From Nitrosomonas ureae (GTDB lineage: Bacteria > Pseudomonadota > Gammaproteobacteria > Burkholderiales > Nitrosomonadaceae), in contig CAMCBD010000022.1 of the NCBI GenBank assembly GCA_945872825.1, positions 1 through 34,782 on the forward strand: 34,782 nt of DNA, written 5' to 3'. Positions 17,340-25,915 of the stretch are shown here, in pieces. The notes beneath the pieces are model-generated. The model was not told the origin of the DNA, ran no database searches, and saw only the letters and a program-made list of their open reading frames with translations. The translations under genes and the position numbers were made by a program. Each line of letters starts with the position of its first letter. Position 1 is the stretch's first letter.

Positions 17340-19085
17340 ATGAGAGTCTATCTTTCTTCGACATTGAACGATCTGAGACCGGAGCGCGAAGCAATCCGGA
17401 AAGCACTGGGTGGTCATTGCACGGTTGTTGAAAGCTATACGGCCGACGAGCGCAGTGTCCGCGAGAGCTGCCTTGCGGACGTGGCGGGGTGCAATCTCTA
17501 TATCGGAATTATCGGTCGTCGTTACGGATTCATCCCTCCCAGTCAGTCATTTTCCATTACTGAGCTTGAATACCAGCAGGCACGTGAACATAACCTGTCG
17601 ACACTGATCTTCATCAAGGACGATGGCGCGATCTTGAGCCAATTTCACGACGCAGTTACTCAAGAGAACTCACCAGATCGGATCGAATCGTTCAGGCAGC
17701 GCGTCAATAATGGTGCTGAAGAGGCTGGGCGCCCCGCAATCTTCAAAACGCCAGAAGATCTCAAAGAACATGTACTGAAAGCACTCTGGCGTTATTCCGA
17801 ACGGCACGGCGTTATCCCGCCGAAACGCATTACGGGCCGTCCATACCCGGGCTTGCGCGCTTTTTTGACCGCCGAATCGGATCGATTCTTCGGCCGGGAT
17901 GCGGAAATCGAAGCGTTGGCTGAACGTCTCATTGCCCGCAGCGAACGCTTTCTTGCGGTGATCGGGCCTTCGGGCTCGGGTAAATCCTCGCTGGTGTACG
18001 CAGGGTTGATTCCAGCCCTGACTGAGAATGCTATCGTAGGGGGTGTTCGCTGGACTCCAATCAGTTTTTCCCCGCGCGAATTGGGCGATGATCCGTTCCA
18101 ACCCCTGGCGGCTGCCTTGGGCAAATCATTTCCAGACCAAAATTGGCGTGTGCCGGATCTGACGCAGCGGCTGCGAACGCATCCAGCCGATATTGCCACC
18201 GTGGCGAGCGATGCGCTGGGGCAAGATGGCGCAGCCGTGCAGCTTCTGCTGTTCGTCGATCAATTTGAAGAAGTATTTGCCAGCAAAGTGGAGGAGGGTG
18301 CACGGAGTAACTTCTTTAAGTTGCTGACTGCTGCGGTGGAATGTCCGTTGGTGCGCGTGGTGGTCGCGATGCGCTCTGACTTTTACGACCAATGGCCACA
18401 GGATGAGCCCTGCATCGCGTTACTGCGCTCGGGGCATTTTCTAGTGGCCGTTCCGGGACCGGCAGCGTTAGAAAAAATGATCACCGGTCCTGCCCAGGCG
18501 GCAGGACTGACTATCTCACATCATTTGGTGCAACACATTCTGAAGGATACCGGATCAGGGCCGGGCGCATTGGCGCTGGCTGAGTTTGCTTTGTCCCTGT
18601 TGTATGACAAGAAAGATGGCGATGCGCTGACCGAAACAGCTTACACTGCCATAGGCGGTGTTGCTGGCGCTATTGACAGCTTGGCTGAACAAGCGGTTGC
18701 GCAGGCTAAGGAAATGCTGAAGCAAGATGGGAAAGTATGGGATGAGGAGATCATTTCGCGTTTGTTTCTGGCCATCGCCAGCGTGGAACAGCGTGACTAT
18801 GAGGCGGGTGGTGCGTTAGCTGTGGTGCGCCGCCGTGCAGTCAAGGGGGATCTGCCTGGGGCTACTTGGATCTTGGCGCAGCAACTCGTCGATAAGCGTA
18901 TCTTAGTCAGCAGTAACGAACAACCGGCTGTGTATGAAGTGGGACATGAGGCCGTGTTCAGCCATTGGAAACGTTTTATGGACTGGTATGCGTGCTATGC
19001 AGCGGATCTGGCGCTGCGTCATCAAGCCGAGCAGGCAGCGCGGGATTGGGGTAGGAGCGGAGATCAGCAGCGGCCTGTCTTGTGA
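17340..19085 (+). CDS. DUF4062-nSTAND1 NTPase (predicted sensor/defence ATPase)
   Basis: A 581-residue protein. I placed the start at the ATG at 17340; a TTG lies two codons earlier. Residues 1-100 form a DUF4062 domain (RVYLSSTLNDLRPEREAIRK, IGIIGRRYG, SITELEYQQA), a Rossmann-like fold related to nucleotide-processing and TIR-like domains. The conserved Glu in SITELEY could be catalytic, which is an inference. RPYPGLRAF at about 160-170 opens an nSTAND1 NTPase with Walker A GPSGSGKSS (209-217) and Walker B LLLFVDQFEE (about 302-311). STAND ATPases act as ligand-triggered switches in immunity and signalling. The end overlaps the next gene by four bases (GTGA), and the last residues ([13 protein letters not shown]) look as if they should continue into that frame. 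Confidence 0.85.
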   Translation: MRVYLSSTLNDLRPEREAIRKALGGHCTVVESYTADERSVRESCLADVAGCNLYIGIIGRRYGFIPPSQSFSITELEYQQAREHNLSTLIFIKDDGAILSQFHDAVTQENSPDRIESFRQRVNNGAEEAGRPAIFKTPEDLKEHVLKALWRYSERHGVIPPKRITGRPYPGLRAFLTAESDRFFGRDAEIEALAERLIARSERFLAVIGPSGSGKSSLVYAGLIPALTENAIVGGVRWTPISFSPRELGDDPFQPLAAALGKSFPDQNWRVPDLTQRLRTHPADIATVASDALGQDGAAVQLLLFVDQFEEVFASKVEEGARSNFFKLLTAAVECPLVRVVVAMRSDFYDQWPQDEPCIALLRSGHFLVAVPGPAALEKMITGPAQAAGLTISHHLVQHILKDTGSGPGALALAEFALSLLYDKKDGDALTETAYTAIGGVAGAIDSLAEQAVAQAKEMLKQDGKVWDEEIISRLFLAIASVEQRDYEAGGALAVVRRRAVKGDLPGATWILAQQLVDKRILVSSNEQPAVYEVGHEAVFSHWKRFMDWYACYAADLALRHQAEQAARDWGRSGDQQRPVL

Positions 19086-20086
19086 AGTGGGGCTGGGAAC
19101 GGCAAAAGCCCGCCATTGAAGCATTGCGCAGGCTGAACCACCTTGCATCGCCTGCTCCCGATAAGTATTTTTCTGATTCGGGCATCGCGACCTGGCGAGC
19201 CCTCGAACCACAATTGCCTGAGACGCACCTGCGTCACTTTCTTTGCCCGGAACCGCTCGCGCTATACGATGAATTGAACACTGACAATACACCGCATCAC
19301 CGCCGGGAAGAAATTGGCATGCACCTCAATCAATTGGGTGATCCAAGGCACGGTGTTGGACTTAATAGCAATGGTCTGCCCGATATCGCGTGGATAAACA
19401 TACCGGCCGGTGAAGTCACCTTGGATACTGAATCCCAGGAACACTTCACGGTGCGCCCCTTTCGCCTGGCTCGCTACCCGGTCACCTGGGTGCAATACCT
19501 AGCTTTTCTCGACGCAGCGGATGGTTATTGCAATCCAGCCTGGTGGGAGGATCGGCCGAGAAAAGAAAAACCCAGTTCGCTGCTTTGGTCTATTGCCAAT
19601 TACCCGGTGATCAATGTCTCTTGGTACGATGCGCTGGCCTACTGCCGCTGGCTGAGTGTAAAACTACAGTTGCCGATTCGATTGCCCGCCGAGTGGGAAT
19701 GGCAATGGGCTGGCGTTGGGGGCACGCAACAAGACTATCCATCATGGCGAGGTGAACGGAACAGACAGCGCGTAAACAGTTTTGAGGCAGGCATTGGACG
19801 TACGGTTGCGGTAGGCTTATACCCGCTGGCTCGCAGCCCGTTCGGGGTAGACGATATGGCGGGCAATGTCTGTGAGTGGTGCCTGAGTTCGTACGGTCAA
19901 CCGAGCGATATTTCATTGAGTACGAGTGAGGCCCGTGTGTTACGCGGTGGTCGTTGGGACAATGATCCGGGTTTCGTGCGCGCTTCGGTACGCTTCGGCC
20001 TCCATCCGGGCGGTCGCTTCAATGCTGTCGGTTTCCGGGTGTTGTGTTCGGTCCCCCATCGAATAGTGGATCGCGGACGCCGCTGA
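19082..20086 (+). CDS. formylglycine-generating-enzyme-like (SUMF1/C-type-lectin fold) protein
   Basis: A 334-residue frame starting at a GTG that overlaps the stop of the STAND gene. Residues 1-95 ([20 protein letters not shown] and on) resemble the linker seen between nSTAND and FGE domains in single-chain homologues. From about residue 98 it is an FGE-sulfatase domain: [75 protein letters not shown], then [17 protein letters not shown] and AVGFRV. Most prokaryotic members of this fold are not sulfatase activators. Many serve as ligand-binding domains, including in diversity-generating retroelement targets. As the partner of a STAND ATPase it may be the recognition module. No sulfatase gene is near. 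Confidence 0.85.
   Translation: MKWGWERQKPAIEALRRLNHLASPAPDKYFSDSGIATWRALEPQLPETHLRHFLCPEPLALYDELNTDNTPHHRREEIGMHLNQLGDPRHGVGLNSNGLPDIAWINIPAGEVTLDTESQEHFTVRPFRLARYPVTWVQYLAFLDAADGYCNPAWWEDRPRKEKPSSLLWSIANYPVINVSWYDALAYCRWLSVKLQLPIRLPAEWEWQWAGVGGTQQDYPSWRGERNRQRVNSFEAGIGRTVAVGLYPLARSPFGVDDMAGNVCEWCLSSYGQPSDISLSTSEARVLRGGRWDNDPGFVRASVRFGLHPGGRFNAVGFRVLCSVPHRIVDRGRR
19943..20041 (+). other. candidate variable region of a diversity-generating retroelement type
   Basis: This segment encodes the last beta-strands and ligand loop of the FGE-like domain. It keeps the scaffold residues RGG-W-N-P-VRAS-R-HP-R-N-VGFRV. Residues that are typically Asn (AAY codons) in unmutated templates of this fold are here Arg, Asp, Asp, Gly-Phe, Val, Phe-Gly-Leu, Gly-Gly and Phe. 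Nearly all of these codons end in a pyrimidine, as expected if only adenines of AAY codons were changed. No template repeat or reverse transcriptase is visible in the window, so this is a resemblance, not proof. Confidence 0.35.
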
Positions 20087-20267
20087 ACGCTGACGCACTG
20101 ATTTGCTGTTCACTGATAGCACCGCGCAGCGGCGCTTGATTTTTTTGGTGCAAATCGCCGGGTTTGATGCGGATTGGCTTCAGTACATGCCGCCGTAGCC
20201 CCCATGAATCTGCAAAACGCATAGGGTTGATCCAGCCCTGTACGCTGGCGTCGAATTCTGAACAACT

Positions 20268-20330
20268 GTCATTTCGAGCGTAGCGAGAAATCTATGAGTG
20301 CCAAAGATTCCTCTCTTTGTTCGGAATGAC
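20268..20330. repeat. degenerate inverted repeat of a dispersed type
   Basis: The stretch begins gtcatttcgagcgtagcgag and ends gttcggaatgac. The outer arms are complementary with one mismatch, and the inner parts pair only partly. The motif GTCATTTCGAGCGTAGCGAGAAATCT-like is known to me as a short dispersed repeat in many genomes, so further copies are expected elsewhere. It sits between the FGE-like gene and the end of the amidotransferase gene, where a hairpin could also help end both convergent transcripts. Confidence 0.55.
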
Positions 20331-20343
20331 AGAGGTGGGTTAT

Positions 20344-21051
20344 TCAGAGTTTCCTTAAGTTGACAGTCCATTTTTGATACAACCGCTCAGCCACCGCATT
20401 CAGTTCCGCCACGCGTTCCGGCAAATTCTTTTCAATCTCAGCAATGGATTGCACCGATGGTTCGTTCAGGCTGGCCAGTTCTTCCGCGCCGACGCTGCAC
20501 CAGTCAATGACCAGACGCTCGGTCATTTCCACGTGGCATTGCATGCCTAAGTGCATTCCCAGCGCAAAAGCCTGATTCTCGCAGTACGGGCTGGACAAGA
20601 TGCAGGTAGCGCCTTGCGGGATGCTGAATGCTTCGCCGTGCCAGTGAAACGACTGGAAAGTGGTTAGCTCATCAAACCAGGAACGGGCAACCGGGTTATC
20701 CGGTACATTGACTTCGCCCCAGCCCATTTCTTTGACCGGATTGGCACTGACCACACCGCCCAAGGCTTTGGCCATGAGTTGTCCGCCCAGGCAATGGCCC
20801 AAAACCGGCATATCCACTGCAACCGCCTGGCGGATTAACGCCAGTGAGTTTTCAATCCACGGCAAATCGTCATTGACGCTCATCGGCCCGCCCATAAACA
20901 CCAGGCCGCTGAATTCATCAATGCTGGTTGGCGGTTTTTCACCGGCGTCTATTTTAATCAGTCGCCAGGGAATATGATTGTTGTCGAGAAATGTGGCAAA
21001 ATAGCCTGGCCCTTCGATGGGTAAATGTCTAAAAATTGCAACCGGCTTCAT
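20344..21051 (-). CDS. class I glutamine amidotransferase-like protein (GMP synthase-type GATase domain)
   Basis: A 235-residue stand-alone GATase1 domain. The nucleophile elbow GHCLGGQ carries Cys87, and the rest of the triad is His173 and Glu175 in QCHVEMTE. GLVFMGGPMSVND, with the oxyanion-hole glycines, lies at about 49-61. Such proteins hydrolyse glutamine or gamma-glutamyl compounds, and free-standing forms close to GMP synthase domains are often annotated as type 1 glutamine amidotransferases of unknown substrate. It is monocistronic, convergent with the FGE-like gene, and preceded by the palindromic element at 21114-21253. The real substrate cannot be told from sequence. Confidence 0.9.
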   Translation of the reverse strand: MKPVAIFRHLPIEGPGYFATFLDNNHIPWRLIKIDAGEKPPTSIDEFSGLVFMGGPMSVNDDLPWIENSLALIRQAVAVDMPVLGHCLGGQLMAKALGGVVSANPVKEMGWGEVNVPDNPVARSWFDELTTFQSFHWHGEAFSIPQGATCILSSPYCENQAFALGMHLGMQCHVEMTERLVIDWCSVGAEELASLNEPSVQSIAEIEKNLPERVAELNAVAERLYQKWTVNLRKL

Positions 21052-21113
21052 GGAATTGTCCTGCCATAATTTTTGAATGATTTAATAACAAATTTTAGCT
21101 TGTTTTACTATAA

Positions 21114-21253
21114 CAGGCCTTTGAAATTCTATTGCGCTTGCAATTTCGGTGTTAAAAATTGGCTTAAAATGCTCATTTGCAAATTGCAAACTCCGCTTTT
21201 TCGCCAATTTTTGCCTGGAACTTGCTGTGCTCATAACGAATTTCAAAGGCCTG
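21114..21253. repeat. 140-bp concentric palindrome, MITE-like element
   Basis: The outer arms are a perfect 16-base inverted repeat, caggcctttgaaattc (21114-21129) and its complement (21238-21253). Inside, aaaaattggc (21154-21163) pairs with gccaattttt (21203-21212), and the centre tttgcaaattgcaaa (21176-21190) is itself nearly palindromic. All three pairs share the same centre at about 21183. The element is flanked on both sides by ATAA (21110-21113 and 21254-21257), a possible target-site duplication. It has no coding capacity and lies between the divergent amidotransferase and DUF2868 genes, where it would separate or supply their promoters. Confidence 0.75.
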
Positions 21254-21337
21254 ATAAATTCTAACCATTTTTTATGAAACAAACCCAAATCAGCCACCGT
21301 AATGTCTTGATTCTCCTTATTTGGAATTAACCGGGAA

Positions 21338-22720
21338 ATGTCAGTAAAGAAACACACATTCGATGATTTGGTGCGTATCGAACAGGTACGCAAGATAGAA
21401 TCCGCTAAAGCGGAGGATTTGTCGTATGCCAGTATTCAGGAGTTGCCGCGGTCTGCCCATGGTGATTTCAATTATGCGGATTTTATCCAACGATTGAACA
21501 TGCGCGCCAAGCGTTTGATTCAGGAAAACACGCTGAACGATGCATTGCAACAGCCGCACCGGCAATTTATCCGTGCACGCCGGATTTGTCTGGGAGTTGC
21601 CGTCATTCTGGGCGGGTTGGCGGCAAGCCAGGCGGTGGGTGATTACTCCACGCTGAATATTTACTGGTTGCTCGCGGTATTGCTGGGATTTAATTTGATT
21701 TCTTTGTTGCTATGGATTTCGGGCATTACGCTGAATCTGCAAAGTTTAAGCAGCGGCATTGTCGCGCAATTGGCCAGTTGGCTGCCTTACAGGCACAAGA
21801 AAGACCCCACGATTGCCTCACTGGCATCGCACGCTTGGTGGGAGAGCTGCTTAACCGGCGATGCCGGCAAGTGGCGCATCAGCGTACTCACGCACAAATT
21901 CTGGTTAACCTACTTAATCGCTGGCATGGTGTTGCTGATATTACTCATGCTGGCCAAACAATATAACTTCATCTGGGGCACCACGTTGTTGCCGGACAGC
22001 ACGCTGCCCAGACTCACGCAAATTCTCGGCACGCCGCTGGAAGCGATGGGATTAAAGATTCCGGATGACCCGCAAACCATCGCCAGCCGGATAGGCGTGA
22101 GCAAGCAGGATGCCGAAACACGGATGGCCTGGGCCACTTTCTTAATCGGTGAGTTACTGGTCTATGGCATATTCCCGCGCCTTTTGGTGCTCGGTCTCTC
22201 GCTCGTCATGCAAAAATGGAGTGAGCACCGGTTCAAGCTGGATCTTTATTTGCCTTACTATATAGAGCTGCGTCAGCGTCTGATGGCACGCGAAGTAAAA
22301 GCCGAGGTTATTGATGCCGATCCGCAGGCTGGCATTAAACCTGCCGAAGTTACCCTGCCGCCAGCGAATGTCGCCATTCCATCGAATGCGCAGGCATTTG
22401 GTATTGAATTGGATCAAGCAACGCACTGGCCGGAATCGGTAACCTGCCGTTTGAATATCATCGATCAAGATTCTCATGACGAAGCCATTGCATTGATAAA
22501 AAATCTCAATGGCCCGTTATTGCTGGGTGTGGCCGCGCATCGCTTGCCTGATCGCGGTGTACAACGCTTGATCAAGGAATTGGTCGACAGCAGCAATGGA
22601 AAACCCTGGTTAATCCTCTTGAGCAAGCCCTCGGCTCCGGTTACCAATGCGCGCGAATTTGCCTGGTTCCGTCTGGCCGAAACCTGCGGTATTCCTGCAG
22701 AACATGTGATTACCCAATAA
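21338..22720 (+). CDS. DUF2868 family membrane protein
   Basis: A 460-residue inner-membrane protein of the DUF2868 family. Hydrophobic helices lie at about residues 85-105, 110-130, 185-205 and 265-290 (YGIFPRLLVLGLSLVMQ), and the C-terminal third is soluble. The function is not established. The family is found again and again directly upstream of a DUF3482 GTPase, as here: the stop at 22720 is three bases from the ATG of the next gene, so the two are surely co-translated and probably work together at the membrane. The N-terminus (FDDLVRIEQVRKIE) is charged. Confidence 0.88.
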   Translation: MSVKKHTFDDLVRIEQVRKIESAKAEDLSYASIQELPRSAHGDFNYADFIQRLNMRAKRLIQENTLNDALQQPHRQFIRARRICLGVAVILGGLAASQAVGDYSTLNIYWLLAVLLGFNLISLLLWISGITLNLQSLSSGIVAQLASWLPYRHKKDPTIASLASHAWWESCLTGDAGKWRISVLTHKFWLTYLIAGMVLLILLMLAKQYNFIWGTTLLPDSTLPRLTQILGTPLEAMGLKIPDDPQTIASRIGVSKQDAETRMAWATFLIGELLVYGIFPRLLVLGLSLVMQKWSEHRFKLDLYLPYYIELRQRLMAREVKAEVIDADPQAGIKPAEVTLPPANVAIPSNAQAFGIELDQATHWPESVTCRLNIIDQDSHDEAIALIKNLNGPLLLGVAAHRLPDRGVQRLIKELVDSSNGKPWLILLSKPSAPVTNAREFAWFRLAETCGIPAEHVITQ

Positions 22721-22723
22721 ATT

Positions 22724-24136
22724 ATGATCGTAAAAAATCCCTATCGCCCGCATACCGATGCTTTGCTGAATATTGCCGTCGTCGGGCATACCAATACGGG
22801 CAAAACATCGCTGATCCGCACGATGTTGCGCAGCACCGAATTTGGTGTCATCGAAGACGGTGCAGGCACCACGCGGCATGTCGAGCAAGCGACGATATCC
22901 GCTGACAATGAAGCGATTCTGAATTTGTACGACACGCCCGGTTTGGAAGATTCACGGGCTTTATCGGTACATATCAAAAAGCTGGCTGCAAAATCAAAAT
23001 TGCTGCCACCGGTGCAGATACTGGAGCATTTCGTGACGCATGTTGCTGTCAATGATCCACTCGAGCAGGAAGCGAAAGTCATCCGGCAAGTGTTACGCAG
23101 CGATATTCTTCTCTATATTATCGATGTGCGCGAGCCTTTCCTGGAAAAGTACCGCCTGGAACTGGACATACTCACGCAATCGGGCAAACCGATTATCCCG
23201 GTGTTTAATTTTATCGCTGGGCATGACCGGGAACTGGCGAAATGGCGCGAGCATCTGGCAGCTTTCCACATGCATGCCACGCTAGAATTCGATACCGTCG
23301 CGTTTACTTTTGAAGCGGAGAAGCGTCTGTATCAGAAAATGCAGACTTTGGTGGAATCGCATTACGACCGGCTGCAGAAGCTGATTGATTACCGTGCCAA
23401 ATTATGGAGCCAGCTTTGCTTATCCGGCGCCAAACGGGTTGCTGCGCTGATTGTGAATGTGGCTTGCTATCGTGAAAGCAAAACGACTCAAAATAATCTG
23501 ATTGCGCATTCACTGCTTGAAGACCGGCTGCATGAATTTGTCCGCAAAGCTGAGCAGCATTGTCTGTATGACTTATTATCCATTTTTAATTTTTCGGAAA
23601 AAGATGTCGCGATCCAGAAAATTCCGGTCAGTAATGGCCACTGGCAATTGGACATCTTCGCCCCCGGCATACTCAAAGCGTACGGACTCGATGTCGGCAG
23701 CGCCGCAGCCAAGGGTGCCGCCGCCGGAGCGGGCATTGATTTGATGGTCGGTGGCATGAGCCTGGGCGCTGCCACTGCATTGGGTGCCATTGCCGGTGCC
23801 GGTTGGTCAACCTTCAAGCGCTATGGTGATGAAATTAAAGCAACCGTGAAAGGTACGCAGTGGCAATGCGCCGACGAAACCACCCTGCAAGTCTTGTATT
23901 TGCGCCAAAAACACCTGCTGAATAAATTAATGCACCGCGGTCATGCCGCGCAGGATACTTTGCATGTGGACAAAGCGGATAGTGAAAAATTACCCGATAA
24001 CTGGAGCAAACTGACCAGCGCTTTACGCCAGAACCCTGCCTGGCAAGAGCCTTCCGCCGTTCGTAACAACAATCCGCAATACCAGGAAATAGAAGCGAAG
24101 CTGGTGGGTGCGTTATTGGATGAAGGCGCGAATTAA
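22724..24136 (+). CDS. DUF3482 family GTPase
   Basis: A 470-residue protein with an N-terminal Era/TrmE-like GTPase domain. G1 is GHTNTGKTS (residues 21-29), G3 is DTPGLED (about 73-79), and a threonine-rich switch I (GAGTTRHVE) lies between. Around residues 325-360 is a glycine-zipper segment (AAAKGAAAGAGIDLMVGGMS and on), which suggests membrane insertion or association. The C-terminal part is the DUF3482 domain. It follows the DUF2868 gene by three bases, the usual arrangement. The cellular role is unknown; a membrane-linked regulatory GTPase is the safe description. Confidence 0.9.
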   Translation: MIVKNPYRPHTDALLNIAVVGHTNTGKTSLIRTMLRSTEFGVIEDGAGTTRHVEQATISADNEAILNLYDTPGLEDSRALSVHIKKLAAKSKLLPPVQILEHFVTHVAVNDPLEQEAKVIRQVLRSDILLYIIDVREPFLEKYRLELDILTQSGKPIIPVFNFIAGHDRELAKWREHLAAFHMHATLEFDTVAFTFEAEKRLYQKMQTLVESHYDRLQKLIDYRAKLWSQLCLSGAKRVAALIVNVACYRESKTTQNNLIAHSLLEDRLHEFVRKAEQHCLYDLLSIFNFSEKDVAIQKIPVSNGHWQLDIFAPGILKAYGLDVGSAAAKGAAAGAGIDLMVGGMSLGAATALGAIAGAGWSTFKRYGDEIKATVKGTQWQCADETTLQVLYLRQKHLLNKLMHRGHAAQDTLHVDKADSEKLPDNWSKLTSALRQNPAWQEPSAVRNNNPQYQEIEAKLVGALLDEGAN

Positions 24137-24203
24137 TTGTTCGCCCTCGACGGGCCTGATCATTCTGATTAGCCCACAAAATGCCTGCAAGTAGAAGTAA
24201 AAG

Positions 24204-25238
24204 TTAGGGTTTGCGGGCGGTTACGATACTGTAATAGCCTGAGGCTTTGTGGATTTGAATTTCTTCAAATCCTATTTCCTGCAACATCGCTGATAATTCC
24301 AAACCGGAGTATTGCTTTCCTTCGGTCCAGCCCATCATCATCATGCCAAATGCAGCCGGTGCAAAAGGACCCGTTTTATCGTCGTTACACAGCATTTCAT
24401 GAATGACGATACGTCCGCCACATTCCAGGTACCGGAAGCTTTTCGCGGTCAGAAAATGACATTTCTCCGGTGGCCAGTCGTGATACATATTTGAAAAGAA
24501 ATGGAGGTCGGCCGATGGCCAATGATCACACCAAATATTGGCTTCATAGGTTTTAACGCGATCTTGCAAGCCATACTCAACAATGTATCCTTCAGCCACT
24601 TCGCACACCTGAGCGAAATCCAGAACAATCGCCTGCAGATTGGGTAATCGCAAAGCTGCGCCAATCGAGTGCGCGCCTGAGCTGCCGCCAATATCCAACA
24701 TCGTCCGGTACTGGGAAAAGTCCATTACCTTTGGCCACACCAGCGCTGAAGCCATGCTCATACTATGCATGCCACAAGTGAAACGGTGCAGCAATTCGAT
24801 TTGCTCTTCATGCGTCTTGAAAATATCACCGCCGCCGTAAGCCTGCGGAGAATCGGTCAGAATTGCTTTTTCCAGGCTGGCAAAGGAAGATACCTGATAA
24901 TTGTCGATCATCAGATCCCAAAAGAAACCGAAATAATTAGGGCTGCTTTTCAGCAAATATTCTTCTGTGACCGCAGTCAGAGAATAACGCTCTTCTTGCA
25001 ATGACAAGAAGCCCAAGGCAGTAGCTACGGTTAGAATGGCCTCTGCTGGGCGTTGCTTAATATTTAACGCGTTGCAGATATCGGCCAGTGTGCGCGGGCC
25101 ATCCGCCAGTAATGAAAAAACTTTGAGCCGATGTACCAACAGTAAAGCTGGATAGCCATAAACTGCAAAGACTACGTCCCATACTGGGCGATCATCAACT
25201 CGTGGTGCCTGAATAGTGGGAAAAGTATCTTGTTCCAT
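24204..25238 (-). CDS. SAM-dependent O-methyltransferase (acetylserotonin/polyketide OMT type)
   Basis: A 344-residue class I methyltransferase of the plant/polyketide O-methyltransferase family. An N-terminal winged-helix dimerisation domain occupies about residues 17-95 (RLKVFSLLADGPRTLADICN). The SAM-binding motif MLDIGGSSGAHS is at 180-191 and the acidic end of strand 2 is IVLDF. The stretch MYHDWPPEKC holds the conserved catalytic His-Asp-Trp of this family. GGRIVIHEMLCND follows. Its start ATG overlaps the stop of the SRPBCC gene by one base (TGATG) with AAGGAGG just upstream, so the two are translationally coupled. The pair resembles cyclase plus methyltransferase partners of aromatic polyketide pathways, but no polyketide synthase is in the window. 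Confidence 0.9.
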   Translation of the reverse strand: MEQDTFPTIQAPRVDDRPVWDVVFAVYGYPALLLVHRLKVFSLLADGPRTLADICNALNIKQRPAEAILTVATALGFLSLQEERYSLTAVTEEYLLKSSPNYFGFFWDLMIDNYQVSSFASLEKAILTDSPQAYGGGDIFKTHEEQIELLHRFTCGMHSMSMASALVWPKVMDFSQYRTMLDIGGSSGAHSIGAALRLPNLQAIVLDFAQVCEVAEGYIVEYGLQDRVKTYEANIWCDHWPSADLHFFSNMYHDWPPEKCHFLTAKSFRYLECGGRIVIHEMLCNDDKTGPFAPAAFGMMMMGWTEGKQYSGLELSAMLQEIGFEEIQIHKASGYYSIVTARKP

Positions 25239-25756
25239 CAGTCCTCCTTTTTGGCAGAAATTTTTGCGGATCTTTCTGCTTCAACCAAACGTTTGATATT
25301 TTGAACCGTTCGCTCAGCACCCTCTTTGATGGCAACGCGAACCAATCCTTCAAACGGCCGCATGATTGCTAGAATCTCAAGCAGCTCAAAAGAAAATGTC
25401 AGTTTGGTTGATGCTTCAGGATTGATAGCCTGTAATTCATACGTACAGCGAAAAGGATCAGACACGCCGATAAGCGTTAAGCGTACGCCGGGTTCGTATG
25501 CGGAGATTTTAAATTTAGATTCTGTCCGGCGTCCTTGGTCGATACGCACCTGCCGTCCTTCAGTTCCCAACTTTATTGGTCCGGGAGTAATTTGCTCAAG
25601 CTCTTTAACTTCTGGTGACCATTTTGGATAATTCTGAAACAAACCTTCTCCGAGATACTGAAATATCTCTGTGGCCGAACACGCTACGACAGTATGCGCC
25701 TTGCCTACGACCGGCTCGGTGGAGCCTAAATTGAGCATGGAACCTAAATTGAACAT
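25238..25756 (-). CDS. SRPBCC/START-like (polyketide cyclase-type) protein
   Basis: A 172-residue protein. The ATG at 25756 is preferred because AAGGA stands nine bases upstream and the fold begins right after it. The frame stays open 26 codons further. The pattern (HTVVACSATEIFQYLGEGL, FQNYPKWSPEVKELEQI, GTEGRQVRID, YELQAINPEASTKLTFSFEL) is that of SRPBCC helix-grip proteins, which bind hydrophobic ligands in a deep pocket and include aromatic cyclases. The unusual start repeats NLGSMLNLGS. It is coupled to the O-methyltransferase gene downstream. The ligand is unknown. Confidence 0.8.
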   Translation of the reverse strand: MFNLGSMLNLGSTEPVVGKAHTVVACSATEIFQYLGEGLFQNYPKWSPEVKELEQITPGPIKLGTEGRQVRIDQGRRTESKFKISAYEPGVRLTLIGVSDPFRCTYELQAINPEASTKLTFSFELLEILAIMRPFEGLVRVAIKEGAERTVQNIKRLVEAERSAKISAKKED

Positions 25757-25915
25757 ATTGCTTAGTCCTTTTTGACTGGTGGATGTCCAATCCAGCTTAT
25801 TGATTGCGATTGACCTAGACGGTAAACGAATCAAGGATCGATTTCAAGCACTATCTTACTTGGTATGTTCGGCAAGAAGAATCTGTTCAGTGCGTATTGT
25901 AATTGGTTAAGAAAA

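Noticed and set aside
20087..20267. Search for a retroelement template repeat, Avd or reverse-transcriptase remnant behind the FGE-like gene
   Set aside because: No copy of the 19943-20041 segment and no reverse-transcriptase motif could be seen in any frame.
20180..20371. Minus-strand frame ending [11 protein letters not shown], briefly reminiscent of an acyl-CoA dehydrogenase motif
   Set aside because: The similarity covers only a few residues, and the rest of the frame is translated repeat sequence.
21073..21264. Short frames inside the palindrome at 21114-21253
   Set aside because: Both strands are open only because of the inverted repeats. There is no ribosome binding site and no domain.
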